Source: Mariniflexile jejuense
Lineage (GTDB): Bacteria > Bacteroidota > Bacteroidia > Flavobacteriales > Flavobacteriaceae
Length of the DNA: 64,000 bases
Assembly (NCBI RefSeq): GCF_042675665.1
Contig: NZ_JBHTJI010000001.1
Coordinates: forward strand, 2,542,001-2,606,000
Reading direction: 5' to 3'
The notes under the pieces were generated by a model. That model had not been told where the DNA came from and made no database searches. It saw only the letters and a program-made list of their open reading frames with translations. Within the stretch, counting starts at the first letter, position 1. Each line of letters opens with the position of its first letter. The position numbers and the translations under genes were made by a program. Of the stretch, positions 50,897 through 59,734 are shown piece after piece.

Positions 50897-51601
50897 ATGA
50901 AAACAATAATAAATAAAATAGGAATTTTACTTTTTACAGCTGTAATAGCTATAAGTTTAACTAATTGTAAAGCAGTACAAAACGCAAATAACAAACAAAA
51001 AGGAGCTGTTATTGGTGCTACTGGTGGTGCCATTTTAGGTGCTATTATTGGTAATAATGTTGGTAAAGGCGGTAATGGCGAATTAGGTGCTGTTATAGGC
51101 GGTGTTATTGGTGGTGGTGCAGGTATACTTATCGGAAATAAAATGGATAAGCAAGCTCAAAAAATTGAAGAAGAAATACCAGGTGCACAAGTTGAACGTG
51201 TTGATGATGGTATTGTTGTAACTTTTGATGAAAGCAGTGGTGTATATTTTGATACAGCTAAGTATAACATTAATGCAGCTTCTCAAACCACATTAAACAA
51301 ATTAATTGCTGTTTTTAAAGAATATCCAGATACTAATTTATTGGTTGTTGGGCATACTGATAGCCAAGGTGCTGAAGATTATAATATGACGCTATCTAAA
51401 AACAGAGCAAATGCAGTAACTAGTTATTTAACTTCTAAAGGAATTTCAAGCGGAAGACTTACAACCAATTGGTTTGGTGAAACACAACCATTACATGATA
51501 ATGCGACTGCTGAAGGTAGAGCAAAAAACCGTCGTGTAAATATTGCCATTTTACCAAATGAAAAAATGATTCAAGATGCTAAAAATCAAGCAGGGAATTA
51601 A
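50897..51601 (+). CDS. OmpA-family lipoprotein with glycine-zipper domain
   Basis: 234 residues. Lipobox Cys in SLTNCKAVQ, then a glycine zipper (GAVIGATGGAILGAIIGN and GAVIGGVIGGGAGILIGN) of the kind that enters or crosses a membrane, and a C-terminal OmpA domain at about 110-230 (VYFDTAKYNINAASQ, VVGHTDSQGAEDYN, RAKNRRVNI) that binds peptidoglycan. It ties the outer membrane to the wall. Followed by a strong terminator that runs into the next gene's start. Confidence 0.9.
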   Translation: MKTIINKIGILLFTAVIAISLTNCKAVQNANNKQKGAVIGATGGAILGAIIGNNVGKGGNGELGAVIGGVIGGGAGILIGNKMDKQAQKIEEEIPGAQVERVDDGIVVTFDESSGVYFDTAKYNINAASQTTLNKLIAVFKEYPDTNLLVVGHTDSQGAEDYNMTLSKNRANAVTSYLTSKGISSGRLTTNWFGETQPLHDNATAEGRAKNRRVNIAILPNEKMIQDAKNQAGN

Positions 51602-51625
51602 TAATTTTTTCTTATAAACTTGTAT

Positions 51626-51666
51626 AAATCTCGTTTTCGATGTTAATTTGAAAACGAGATTTTTTT
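51626..51666 (+). terminator. Terminator whose T-run touches the next start codon
   Basis: Thirteen-base stem AAATCTCGTTTTC / GAAAACGAGATTT (51626-51638 and 51650-51662), eleven-base loop, followed directly by T's up to the ATG at 51667. There is no room for a separate leader for the next gene. Confidence 0.85.
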
Positions 51667-52284
51667 ATGAATACAAAAACGCCAAAAATAGCTGAATACT
51701 TATCTCTTTTTGTAATGACTACCATTACCATTTTAGCTATTTATAACAAACAAATAAGTGTGTTCTATATTTTGTATTTGTTTTGGATAGATGAGTTTTT
51801 AAAGACGGTTTTTGATAGATTGCGTTATCAATTTAAAAGAAGTCAAATTCAAAACCCAGAGGCTTTTTTTTCAAATACTAAAAACCGATTGTTTTTTCTA
51901 ATGATTTATATAGTATTCATTATCGTTTTTTTTGGATTAATGATCGATTGGAATAATACAGATTTGGTACTTGGTAATTTTGAAGTATTCTTTTTTAAAA
52001 ATGCACTTTTTAATTTTAGTTTGATAACGTTTTTACTTCGAGAAATTTATTTATATATAAATAACAATTCGTATACCGAAGCACATCATCTTATTTCAAA
52101 AGGTATAATTACTTTACATGTATCACTTATTTTAGGTATGTTTATCTGGTTTCTTATAAAGAAAGAGTTTATAGTTTTTGAAAATTATGTTACTGTTTTT
52201 GCTATCATTCCTTTTTTGCTATTAAAAGTATTTTTTGAATTTCAAGAAATTCGAGAAAGACACACAAATAGAAATGACAATTAA
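51667..52284 (+). CDS. Membrane protein of unknown function
   Basis: 205 residues with about five hydrophobic segments (10-33, 75-98, 110-130, 150-170, 180-198). It has no recognised domain; the size and layout resemble small DUF6498-like proteins, a weak guess. The start codon lies just after the OmpA terminator's T-run, so expression must come by read-through or from an overlapping promoter that I cannot see. Function unknown. Confidence 0.7.
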   Translation: MNTKTPKIAEYLSLFVMTTITILAIYNKQISVFYILYLFWIDEFLKTVFDRLRYQFKRSQIQNPEAFFSNTKNRLFFLMIYIVFIIVFFGLMIDWNNTDLVLGNFEVFFFKNALFNFSLITFLLREIYLYINNNSYTEAHHLISKGIITLHVSLILGMFIWFLIKKEFIVFENYVTVFAIIPFLLLKVFFEFQEIRERHTNRNDN

Positions 52285-52459
52285 TTTAAATTCTTTACAG
52301 CTGGCATTTTTTTAAATTCCGGCAGATTATCTGCCTCATTACAATCTTGTTCCTTTTTACCACTAACATGACAAACACTTTTAAAAAGTAGCTGTTTGCT
52401 GCAATATTAAATATTGTTTATTAATAATTACATGGGTATTTACAGTGAAATTATGTTTT

Positions 52460-53161
52460 TTAGTAGTATTTAACAGTTCGTTTTGTAAAACTGCCGCTAT
52501 CTGTAGTTTGAGTTGTCCAATTACCTTGTTTATCAAATTTATAACTGTATGTACTGGTAGTGCCGTTATAAGTGGAAGCTACCATAATGCCATTTTTGTA
52601 ATGATAAATTTCTTTTTGCTCGCTATTATTAAACGTGATTGTAATTTCTAAGGTGTTATTTTTAAGTTCTTTATAGTTGTAATAGTGTATTTGAATAGGG
52701 TCGTTTCCATATATATAAGTATATTGTTTAATACGTCCATTAATATCATAATCGTATATTGTTTTATAAGAAATGCCATTTTCTATACCATACTCTGTTT
52801 CGAGTAAGCCGCTGTTATTGTAGGTAAAAAAAGTAGATTCATCCTTGCCTGAAATGGTCATTTCAATGATTTGTTCTTTATTGTTTTTAAGATAGGTGTA
52901 TAAAATATCCCCCGTTTTCATAGTGATTTTGGTATTGCTATGAGTGAAAACATCGGTCATGCTTTTAATTACATTGCCATTTTTATCAAAATAATCATCT
53001 CCAGCCATTTTAACTGGTCCTTTTAATGCCAAGTCCTCTTTATGAAAAAAGCCTATTACAGGATTCATGGGTGCATGGTCTGATATTTGTCCGGTGGTGG
53101 GCGGATTTTTATAGCTTGTAAAAAAGAGCACTATTAAGATAGATTTTATTATTATTTTCAT
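52460..53161 (-). CDS. Exported YD/Rhs-like repeat protein, family A core only
   Basis: 233 residues with a signal peptide (MKIIIKSILIVLFFTSY). The N-terminal APMNPVIGFFHKEDLALKGPV matches the opening of the larger family A proteins at 55269, 57380 and 59735 (NAPxNPxx...LKGxV), and the C-terminus KFDKQGNWTTQ...KRTVKYY matches the end of their common core (FDTKGNW...NIVYY). Between are YD-like strands (YDYDINGRIKQYTYIY, FFTYNNSGLLE). So this is the core module alone, with no C-terminal extension. Last gene of the array. Function unknown. Confidence 0.7.
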   Translation of the reverse strand: MKIIIKSILIVLFFTSYKNPPTTGQISDHAPMNPVIGFFHKEDLALKGPVKMAGDDYFDKNGNVIKSMTDVFTHSNTKITMKTGDILYTYLKNNKEQIIEMTISGKDESTFFTYNNSGLLETEYGIENGISYKTIYDYDINGRIKQYTYIYGNDPIQIHYYNYKELKNNTLEITITFNNSEQKEIYHYKNGIMVASTYNGTTSTYSYKFDKQGNWTTQTTDSGSFTKRTVKYY

Positions 53162-53217
53162 GGAATAGGTTATTGATTATTAAAATAATGAGTATTAATT
53201 GTTTTTGTTAAACCATA

Positions 53218-54099
53218 TTAAAGTGTTTTAATAAATGCCATTATTTGTGTATTAGTTGGCGTTGCGTTTTTTGAACCTTTAAAAGAGCGTGTTGTTATTG
53301 TTCTGGTTTTTCCTGAGCCGTAATCGTTTGCTGTTTTACTTGCGCGTATAACCCAAGTATCATTCTGATATAAATAAGCATACTCATAAACAGGATTACT
53401 GCGCTTACCATTGTTTAACCTATAAGAAGCAATGTCATTGCCATGTGCATCTAGTTCGTTTTCACTTGTGTCGACTGCATTACCTTTAGCATCATATCGA
53501 GTTTTTTTTACTTCACGGCCATTTTGAAGTTCATAAACGTACTTAAAGCGTACTTCGTTACTAGTATTGTAACTGGTATGTGTTTTTATGTTGCCTTTAG
53601 TTTCAAACAAATCTACTAATTGACCGCTACTACCATAACGTTCTTCTTTCACGACAGTTTTACCATTATAGGTTTTTACAATTTTAGGAAAGAAATTGTT
53701 ACCACCTTCAACGGTGGTGTAAATAGTTAAGGGGTTACTGCCTTCGTAGCTATAAGTAGTAATTGCAATTAGTCCTTGTGCGCTGGAATTGCCAGAAATT
53801 TTAATAACACGACCTGCATCATCATAACTATATTCCTGTGAACGTGTACTGCCGTCTGGAAACGATTGTATGTGCGTTTTAAAGTTTCCTTCCTTAGTAA
53901 AAGTAAAGGTAGATGTGCTTTTAAGGATGAGTTCACCCTTTGTTTCGTTATAAATTTGTTGCTTTTGCTCTAAACTGGTAGTGCCTTGTGGGAGGTTTAA
54001 AGTCCACAAATCATTTTCTGTAATGGGCTTTGATGATGTGTTACAAGCCAACCCAATTAATGCTAGAATGAATATTGAGAAACGTTTCATGTTTTTCAT
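53218..54099 (-). CDS. Lipoprotein with YD/Rhs-like repeats, family B
   Basis: 293 residues. Lipobox Cys in LIGLACNTSS. Repeats include EYSYDDAGRVIKISG and TTYSYEGSNPLTIY. The end (NDTWVIRASKTANDY, RSFKGSKNATPTNTQIMAFIKTL) is shared in outline with family B at 58762 (NNYWVVKCYQL... EAFIKQ) and 61882 (GTTWTARASS... FMAFLDT). It probably stands on the periplasmic or outer face of a membrane. It starts 19 bases after the 54119 gene stop; the 52460 gene lies 56 bases on. Function unknown. Confidence 0.72.
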   Translation of the reverse strand: MKNMKRFSIFILALIGLACNTSSKPITENDLWTLNLPQGTTSLEQKQQIYNETKGELILKSTSTFTFTKEGNFKTHIQSFPDGSTRSQEYSYDDAGRVIKISGNSSAQGLIAITTYSYEGSNPLTIYTTVEGGNNFFPKIVKTYNGKTVVKEERYGSSGQLVDLFETKGNIKTHTSYNTSNEVRFKYVYELQNGREVKKTRYDAKGNAVDTSENELDAHGNDIASYRLNNGKRSNPVYEYAYLYQNDTWVIRASKTANDYGSGKTRTITTRSFKGSKNATPTNTQIMAFIKTL

Positions 54100-54118
54100 A
54101 GTGGGTGTTTTTTTAGAT

Positions 54119-55066
54119 TTATAAATCTTTCATTTTGTTAAAGAATAAATAGTCAAATTCTGTACTTCCACTCACACTATTATCAGTATATACAATTTTA
54201 CGGAAATGGAACCTACGTGTAGTTCGCCCAAAACGTGTTTCCTTTGTCATACGACGTGTCCAGTCTCCATTTTCTGGCGTAGATTGTCCCATTTCGTATA
54301 TTATTTCTGCTTCATTTAATATTCCCTCTAGTTGTGCATCATAAGCACTTTGGTTTGTTGCTCGCAATAGTTTTAATTGATTTACCGCAGTAGCTGGATC
54401 TTTATGGTCTGCAAGTTTAAAATGCCTATATTGACTAGGAAATAGGTGTAAATCCTTATCTAGGTTATCCCACCTAGCAAACAATTCGCCATTGTAATAA
54501 GCAAAATAGTTTGTTAAACTCCCTGCTTTTTCCTTTCCATCAATTTGCGTTACTAGGTCTAGACTTCCATTTTTGTAATAAAAATTTGTCCAATTGTGAC
54601 CACCATTATCAAAATCGGTAGTAATGGTTTCTATATATCCTTTATTATTGTACGTGTAGTTGCGTGTGTAATTTGAATAAACGCCTGTAGCCGTTTCGGT
54701 AGTAATTTTTCCATTAGTATTATACTTAAAAGTGCTCTTTACGTTAAAATTTTTGGCACTTGCTAGTGTATTTAAACTATCTAATTTACCATTGCTGTAT
54801 ACGTAATTATGTGCAGTTTCTGATTCAAATTTACCTAGAATATGTATGTACTCTTGGATAAACTGTCCTTTATCGTTAAAGCTATTAACGGTTACCATTA
54901 CGGGGTCGTACCCTTTATCGGTAGCATCATAAGTAACTATTTGTGTATAGAAAATGGGTTTAGAAACCTCATAATCTTTAAATGTTTTGTGTGGTAATTG
55001 CGTGTGTATTTGTGCGTTTATAACATTTACTATTATTATAAGTAAAAAGAGTATCTTATTTTTCAT
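54119..55066 (-). CDS. Exported protein with YD/Rhs-like repeats, family B-like
   Basis: 315 residues, signal peptide ending near NAQ. Central repeats are the clearest of the array: FKYNTNGKITTETATG, RNYTYNNKGYIETITTD, NFYYKNGSLDLVTQID. The end has GDWTRRMTKETRFGRTTRRFHF, which recalls the W..R region of family B, but lacks the AFIK tail. 203 bases without a gene precede it. Secreted; function unknown. Confidence 0.7.
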   Translation of the reverse strand: MKNKILFLLIIIVNVINAQIHTQLPHKTFKDYEVSKPIFYTQIVTYDATDKGYDPVMVTVNSFNDKGQFIQEYIHILGKFESETAHNYVYSNGKLDSLNTLASAKNFNVKSTFKYNTNGKITTETATGVYSNYTRNYTYNNKGYIETITTDFDNGGHNWTNFYYKNGSLDLVTQIDGKEKAGSLTNYFAYYNGELFARWDNLDKDLHLFPSQYRHFKLADHKDPATAVNQLKLLRATNQSAYDAQLEGILNEAEIIYEMGQSTPENGDWTRRMTKETRFGRTTRRFHFRKIVYTDNSVSGSTEFDYLFFNKMKDL

Positions 55067-55268
55067 TTGAATTTGTTTTAAAAATTTTTGTTTAATTTCG
55101 ATCTACTATCATTTGGATTGCTTATACTGGCTTTATTATATATAACTGTAAATTATATTTTAATTGATTTTGCATTTATTAAGTTGGTTACTTTACATAC
55201 TATTTTATACTTATCTATTAAATAAAATACCTTAGTGAACCTATGATGAATTAAGCAACTGTCTTAAT

Positions 55269-57305
55269 TTATTTTGTAAAAGGTTGGCCTGTATGTGGTA
55301 ATAAAGAATCTATTGCTTGATAAATACCGCCGTAGTTTTTCACATACCATACAGGTTTATTATTTATATAAATATGAGCATTTCGACCAGCATCTACATG
55401 AATTTTGTAACTGTTAGAGTCTAAAACTTTTCCATTTGAAAAAATAACGGCTTTTCCATGTGCAATATCTATCCAATCATTATTTGAATATGTGGTTGCC
55501 GATTGGAATTTTACGTCCTTACTTAGTGTTGTGCGGCTTATTTTTATGGTTTTGTTTAATTTTTTTAAATATATAAGGTAGAAAGATTCGCCAGCGTTTA
55601 AAACAGACATGTCGTTATTTGAAATAATTGTGCCGTTGTTGTATATGTAATTAAGTATTCCATTTTTATAAAGTAGTACCACCTCATTTTCTTTGGCAAC
55701 CTTTGTTGTGTTTACCATAGTTCCAGTAGGTATTGATTTGTAATTATAGAATACAAAGTCGTCGAATCCATATCCTAATAGCATGTTCTCATTGTCGGCA
55801 GTAATTATAAAATATCTTGGATTTGTAATTAGGTTATTATTTTGATAAAATTCAAAACTAGTATCTCCTAATTTTTTTGCAACTACTGGTAATGCTGGGC
55901 TGTAAGCAATTGCGGTTTCTTTTTTACTTAAAGGATTGTTGTCTAATATTTTCTCGCCATTATATTGCTTCCCTATGTATAATTTATAAACTGTGTTTGT
56001 AGCTGTACCTGTTAATACATATAATGGGTTGTTGTTTTTAACAGCGATATGATCTCCGTTTTCGGAGTATTTCCATTTAACATCGCTATAATCTTTTACC
56101 TCTTCACCATTTATAAATAATTTAATTAAGCCTTTTTCGGGGTTATGGCCATAAACTACGGGGTTGTTTACATAAGTTTTTGCTGGGTAAAATCCATTAG
56201 AACTTTTATAATCTTGAACTATAAAATGGCGTTGTGCTGTACTGTCTGTTAAATAATAGCTTTCTCCATAATAATGGTGTTTAAAATTTTTAATTAGAAG
56301 GCCATTGTCATACAATGAGATACTACCATTGTTATATTCTAAAAGCGACTCATAACCAGACGCAATCTCAAATGCTGTTCCTTTAATACCTTTATCATGG
56401 TTTGAAAGAAAAGCTCCTGTACCATAATAGTATCTTGATTCTTTATCAATAAAAAATAGTACACCATTATCTATAGTTCGAGTTCCTATAAGTTGTTTTT
56501 TAACAGGTTCATTTCTTATCATTGCATAGGGTAATACCACGTCAGACCCATCTAAAAAATATTGTTTTTCCCAATCTAGTTTTTTGTTTTTTATAATTAG
56601 GTCAATATCCTCATAGTATACAATATTTCGCGCTGTGTTTGTGGTCATGTAACGAGGGTTTATTACTTTTTCGTTAATCCAGTTACCTTTTGTGTCAAAA
56701 ACGTATTCGCGTCTTATAGGCATTTCATCGTTCCATGCACTGCTTATTAATAAACCATTTTTAAATTGTGTAATAGTAGTTCCGCTTATGCCATCAGCAT
56801 TTTTTATATTTCCAGTTACAACAAGCAAATCATTATTAGCATAGTAACTGTACTGTGTTTTGTCAGTGGCTTTTTTAGCTTTATTATAAGATGTAGTTTC
56901 AATCAATCGCTTTTTAGTATCATAACTATAGTTATGAATCCAAAAATCATTTTCTTCATAAATGATGCATTTATTAGTATCATATTTATAGGTTGTAGCC
57001 TTATCATAAAAAGCTGTTTTGGTAACAGTTAGTAACCCGTTTTGTGTTTCGTAGTATTCCCATTTGTTTTTTATAGCATCTTGCAAACTGTAAGAGCTAG
57101 TTGTGTAGTTGCGTTTACCGTTACGCGGATATGTGCTATAATCTACTATATATACACTACCTTTAATATTTTTAGCTGCAAGTTCATTGTAATATGGTCC
57201 TATAGGATTTACAGGTGCATTAACTTTATCTATGTAAACTTGGGCTTTTGCGGTGTAAGCTTCTGCGAAAGCGAAACAAAGGAATAATAATAGGTTTTTT
57301 TTCAT
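55269..57305 (-). CDS. Large exported YD/Rhs-like repeat protein, family A with long C-terminal extension
   Basis: 678 residues. Signal peptide (to AKA), then the family A opening (VNAPVNPIGPYYNEL, KNIKGSVYIVDY), about 200 residues of YD-like repeats (TTYKYDTNKCIIYEE, HNYSYDTKKRLIETT) closed by FDTKGNWINE and NIVYYED. The remaining 430 residues are a run of short beta units (LFINGEEVKDYSD, YLLYKNGILNYIYNNG-like) with no known domain. It has a 74-base gap to the 57380 gene upstream, wide enough for its own promoter, though none is clear. Function unknown. Confidence 0.72.
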   Translation of the reverse strand: MKKNLLLFLCFAFAEAYTAKAQVYIDKVNAPVNPIGPYYNELAAKNIKGSVYIVDYSTYPRNGKRNYTTSSYSLQDAIKNKWEYYETQNGLLTVTKTAFYDKATTYKYDTNKCIIYEENDFWIHNYSYDTKKRLIETTSYNKAKKATDKTQYSYYANNDLLVVTGNIKNADGISGTTITQFKNGLLISSAWNDEMPIRREYVFDTKGNWINEKVINPRYMTTNTARNIVYYEDIDLIIKNKKLDWEKQYFLDGSDVVLPYAMIRNEPVKKQLIGTRTIDNGVLFFIDKESRYYYGTGAFLSNHDKGIKGTAFEIASGYESLLEYNNGSISLYDNGLLIKNFKHHYYGESYYLTDSTAQRHFIVQDYKSSNGFYPAKTYVNNPVVYGHNPEKGLIKLFINGEEVKDYSDVKWKYSENGDHIAVKNNNPLYVLTGTATNTVYKLYIGKQYNGEKILDNNPLSKKETAIAYSPALPVVAKKLGDTSFEFYQNNNLITNPRYFIITADNENMLLGYGFDDFVFYNYKSIPTGTMVNTTKVAKENEVVLLYKNGILNYIYNNGTIISNNDMSVLNAGESFYLIYLKKLNKTIKISRTTLSKDVKFQSATTYSNNDWIDIAHGKAVIFSNGKVLDSNSYKIHVDAGRNAHIYINNKPVWYVKNYGGIYQAIDSLLPHTGQPFTK

Positions 57306-57379
57306 TATTTTATTGTTTAATAGATAATAATGCTTGTATTTTAATAAATAGTATTTAATTTTTCGTTAGAGGTGTTGGA

Positions 57380-58753
57380 TTATAAAATAGTTGGGTAATA
57401 GACTTTTTTGTTTTCTAAATTTTTTAAGCCTTTTATGTAATACATAAGTTTATTATCGACTTCTACTGTGGCATCTTCGTTATTGTTTGCGTAGGCTAAG
57501 TTTAATCTGGACGGATTAATTTCTTCGCCATTTTTAACAAAATGATAGTATTTTTGTGCTTTTTCTTCGGTAACATAGAACATAACAGGTAAGGCATCGT
57601 TTAAAATGTATACAGGCTCATCAGAATTTATTTTTATGAAGTAATTCTTTTCAAAAAATCGATCGTAAAGTATTAAAGATTTATAGTCGGTTTCGTGAAC
57701 ATTTATGTGTGAAAAAGGATTCATGAATCCTCCTTGATTTCTTATAATACCAGCATAAACAAGATGATACACTTTATCTGTAGGGTGAAATGGATTGTAT
57801 TTTTTTGGTTTGATAGCAATGGCTTCTTTATTTTTTGCTAATATGGAAATTTTAAAACCATTTTCTGCTGATGCCCCTTGATAAACATTATAATAATCTT
57901 GATTGAATATGTCAAAGAATATTTTTCTATTATCATAATAAACTACAGGTATAAACGACGCCGGTTTTCCGTTAATAAAAACAGTTTCTGGTGAGGTGTT
58001 ATTGTAATAAACGATGCGTTTATCTACTCTATATGAAAAATTTAAACCTGTACTAATTTCACTTTTATTAAAGGTAATATCCATTTCTTGTAAATAGTTT
58101 CCTTGAGCATCGGTTTTGGTTTTCCAAGTTGTTTCTTTTCCTTTTTCATCTATTCTTTTAACAAGTATGCCACGGTCGAAAAATAATAGTTCTTCTTCAA
58201 TAGTGTCTTTACCTTTATATGTCTTGTGGGCTTTTATTTTTAAAAGATTGTTTTCTTTTGAATATGTAAAAAGTGTAATTTGACTTTCTATGCCATTATA
58301 TTTTATTATTTGACTCTTTAATTGTCCAGCTTCATTATAAGTGTAATATATATCGCTATTATTTGATACATCAGTTTTTGTAACCAAACGCCCATTAGCA
58401 TCATATTCAAATTTGCGATTTGTAGGAAAGAAACCCTTTTGATATTTGGAGCCGATTATGGCTATTAGCTGATTTTTTTCGTTAAAAGTATAAGTGTTTT
58501 CATTGCTGTCTTCTAATAACAGCCCATCATCGTTATATTTATAATATTGTTTTGTGTTTTGCTCGTTATCGTACATTAGCAAACCATTTTTAAAAAACTT
58601 TTCGTTGTAAGCAAAAACATTTTTCAGGTTGAAGTCTTCTAATTTATATTTAAAAGCTACTGGATTTAAAGGCGCATTAATTATATCTATTTTTTGAGCA
58701 TGTGTGTAAAAGCTTAAAACAAGAATAAGTAAAATTGAAATATATGGTTTCAT
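57380..58753 (-). CDS. Exported YD/Rhs-like repeat protein, family A
   Basis: 457 residues. Signal peptide ends at HAQ. IDIINAPLNPVAFKYKLEDFNL is split: the motif NAPLNPVAF then KLEDFNLKN. Repeats: YYKYNDDGLLLEDSN, RKFEYDANGRLVTKTD, YYTYNEAGQLKSQI; core closes with TDAQGNYLQE and RIVYYNN. A shorter C-terminal extension of about 200 residues follows (VVYYDNRKIFFDIFNQDYYN, YILNDALPVMFYV), different from that of 55269. Eight bases after the 58762 gene, so in one operon with it. Function unknown. Confidence 0.72.
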   Translation of the reverse strand: MKPYISILLILVLSFYTHAQKIDIINAPLNPVAFKYKLEDFNLKNVFAYNEKFFKNGLLMYDNEQNTKQYYKYNDDGLLLEDSNENTYTFNEKNQLIAIIGSKYQKGFFPTNRKFEYDANGRLVTKTDVSNNSDIYYTYNEAGQLKSQIIKYNGIESQITLFTYSKENNLLKIKAHKTYKGKDTIEEELLFFDRGILVKRIDEKGKETTWKTKTDAQGNYLQEMDITFNKSEISTGLNFSYRVDKRIVYYNNTSPETVFINGKPASFIPVVYYDNRKIFFDIFNQDYYNVYQGASAENGFKISILAKNKEAIAIKPKKYNPFHPTDKVYHLVYAGIIRNQGGFMNPFSHINVHETDYKSLILYDRFFEKNYFIKINSDEPVYILNDALPVMFYVTEEKAQKYYHFVKNGEEINPSRLNLAYANNNEDATVEVDNKLMYYIKGLKNLENKKVYYPTIL

Positions 58754-58761
58754 TAATATTT

Positions 58762-59724
58762 TTAGGGTTTAGTAGCTATAGCTTCGTTTTGCTTTATAAA
58801 AGCTTCAATTTCGGCATCGGTAGCATCTATTTTTGTGTTATTTTTTAAAATAATAGTTCGTTTTTCAATCTTTAATTTTTCAGGATTGTAAAATGATTTT
58901 TCATAGAGTTGATAGCATTTAACTACCCAATAATTATTTTTGTACAGGTAGTTTGCTTGTTCTATTAATTCAAGTTCTTTTTCTTTTTCGTCAATTAGAT
59001 ATACTTTAATAAGGTGTCCGTTATCGTTATACATATATTTTTTTCCTAACATGTATTTGCCTTCAGGGTTTTCTCTAACTTCTTTTTGCACTAATCCATT
59101 TTTTAATGTGCGTGTTTGCTTCCAAAGAAGGTTGTCACCGCTATATAAATTCATTACTTCTTTGTTATTAGAGTAGTAATATTCTTTGTATAATTTACCA
59201 TTTGAGAATTGTTTTAACCGTTCAATGTTTCCGTTTTTTGAATAGTTAATTACCTGATTTATAGTTTTTATGGTATCAATTTGTAGTTTGCCTGTAGCTT
59301 GAATGAATTTTGATGACACCTCATAATCATAAATAGAATCGGGGTTTGTTTTGCTGTAAAGAAATGATTTAGAGTATTCTCGTCTACCTCTTTTTACATG
59401 ATTTCCTAAATAGTTGACATGCGATAGTTGTTTAGCTCCTGAACTATGGTTTTTGTAAAAATAAGTTCCTGTTTTATTACCAGTATCGTTAACTTCTTTA
59501 AGAAATTGAAGTGTTCCAGCAGCATTAAAGGTATAGGTTTCTTCTCCAGACGAGTAACCATACCTTTGTTCTTTTAAGTTAAAGTCTTTGCGTTCTTTTG
59601 TAACCGATTTTACTTGGGCGTCTAAGCCCATGCTGGTTACGGTTTTTACTTCTAGCTCTTGTGCCAGTGACGTTGTAGTTATTAAACAAGTTATTGCAAT
59701 TGTTTTTAGCAAGTTATATGTCAT
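58762..59724 (-). CDS. Exported YD/Rhs-like repeat protein, family B
   Basis: 320 residues with signal peptide ending SLAQ. Repeats ETYTFNAAGTLQFLKE, QVINYSKNGNIERLKQ, KYMYNDNGHLIKVYL. End: NNYWVVKCYQLYEKS, EKRTIILKNN, DAEIEAFIKQ, shared with family B at 53218 and 61882. It follows the 59735 gene by ten bases and precedes the 57380 gene by eight, so it is co-transcribed as the B partner of 57380. Function unknown. Confidence 0.72.
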   Translation of the reverse strand: MTYNLLKTIAITCLITTTSLAQELEVKTVTSMGLDAQVKSVTKERKDFNLKEQRYGYSSGEETYTFNAAGTLQFLKEVNDTGNKTGTYFYKNHSSGAKQLSHVNYLGNHVKRGRREYSKSFLYSKTNPDSIYDYEVSSKFIQATGKLQIDTIKTINQVINYSKNGNIERLKQFSNGKLYKEYYYSNNKEVMNLYSGDNLLWKQTRTLKNGLVQKEVRENPEGKYMLGKKYMYNDNGHLIKVYLIDEKEKELELIEQANYLYKNNYWVVKCYQLYEKSFYNPEKLKIEKRTIILKNNTKIDATDAEIEAFIKQNEAIATKP

Positions 59725-59734
59725 AATTTTTAAT

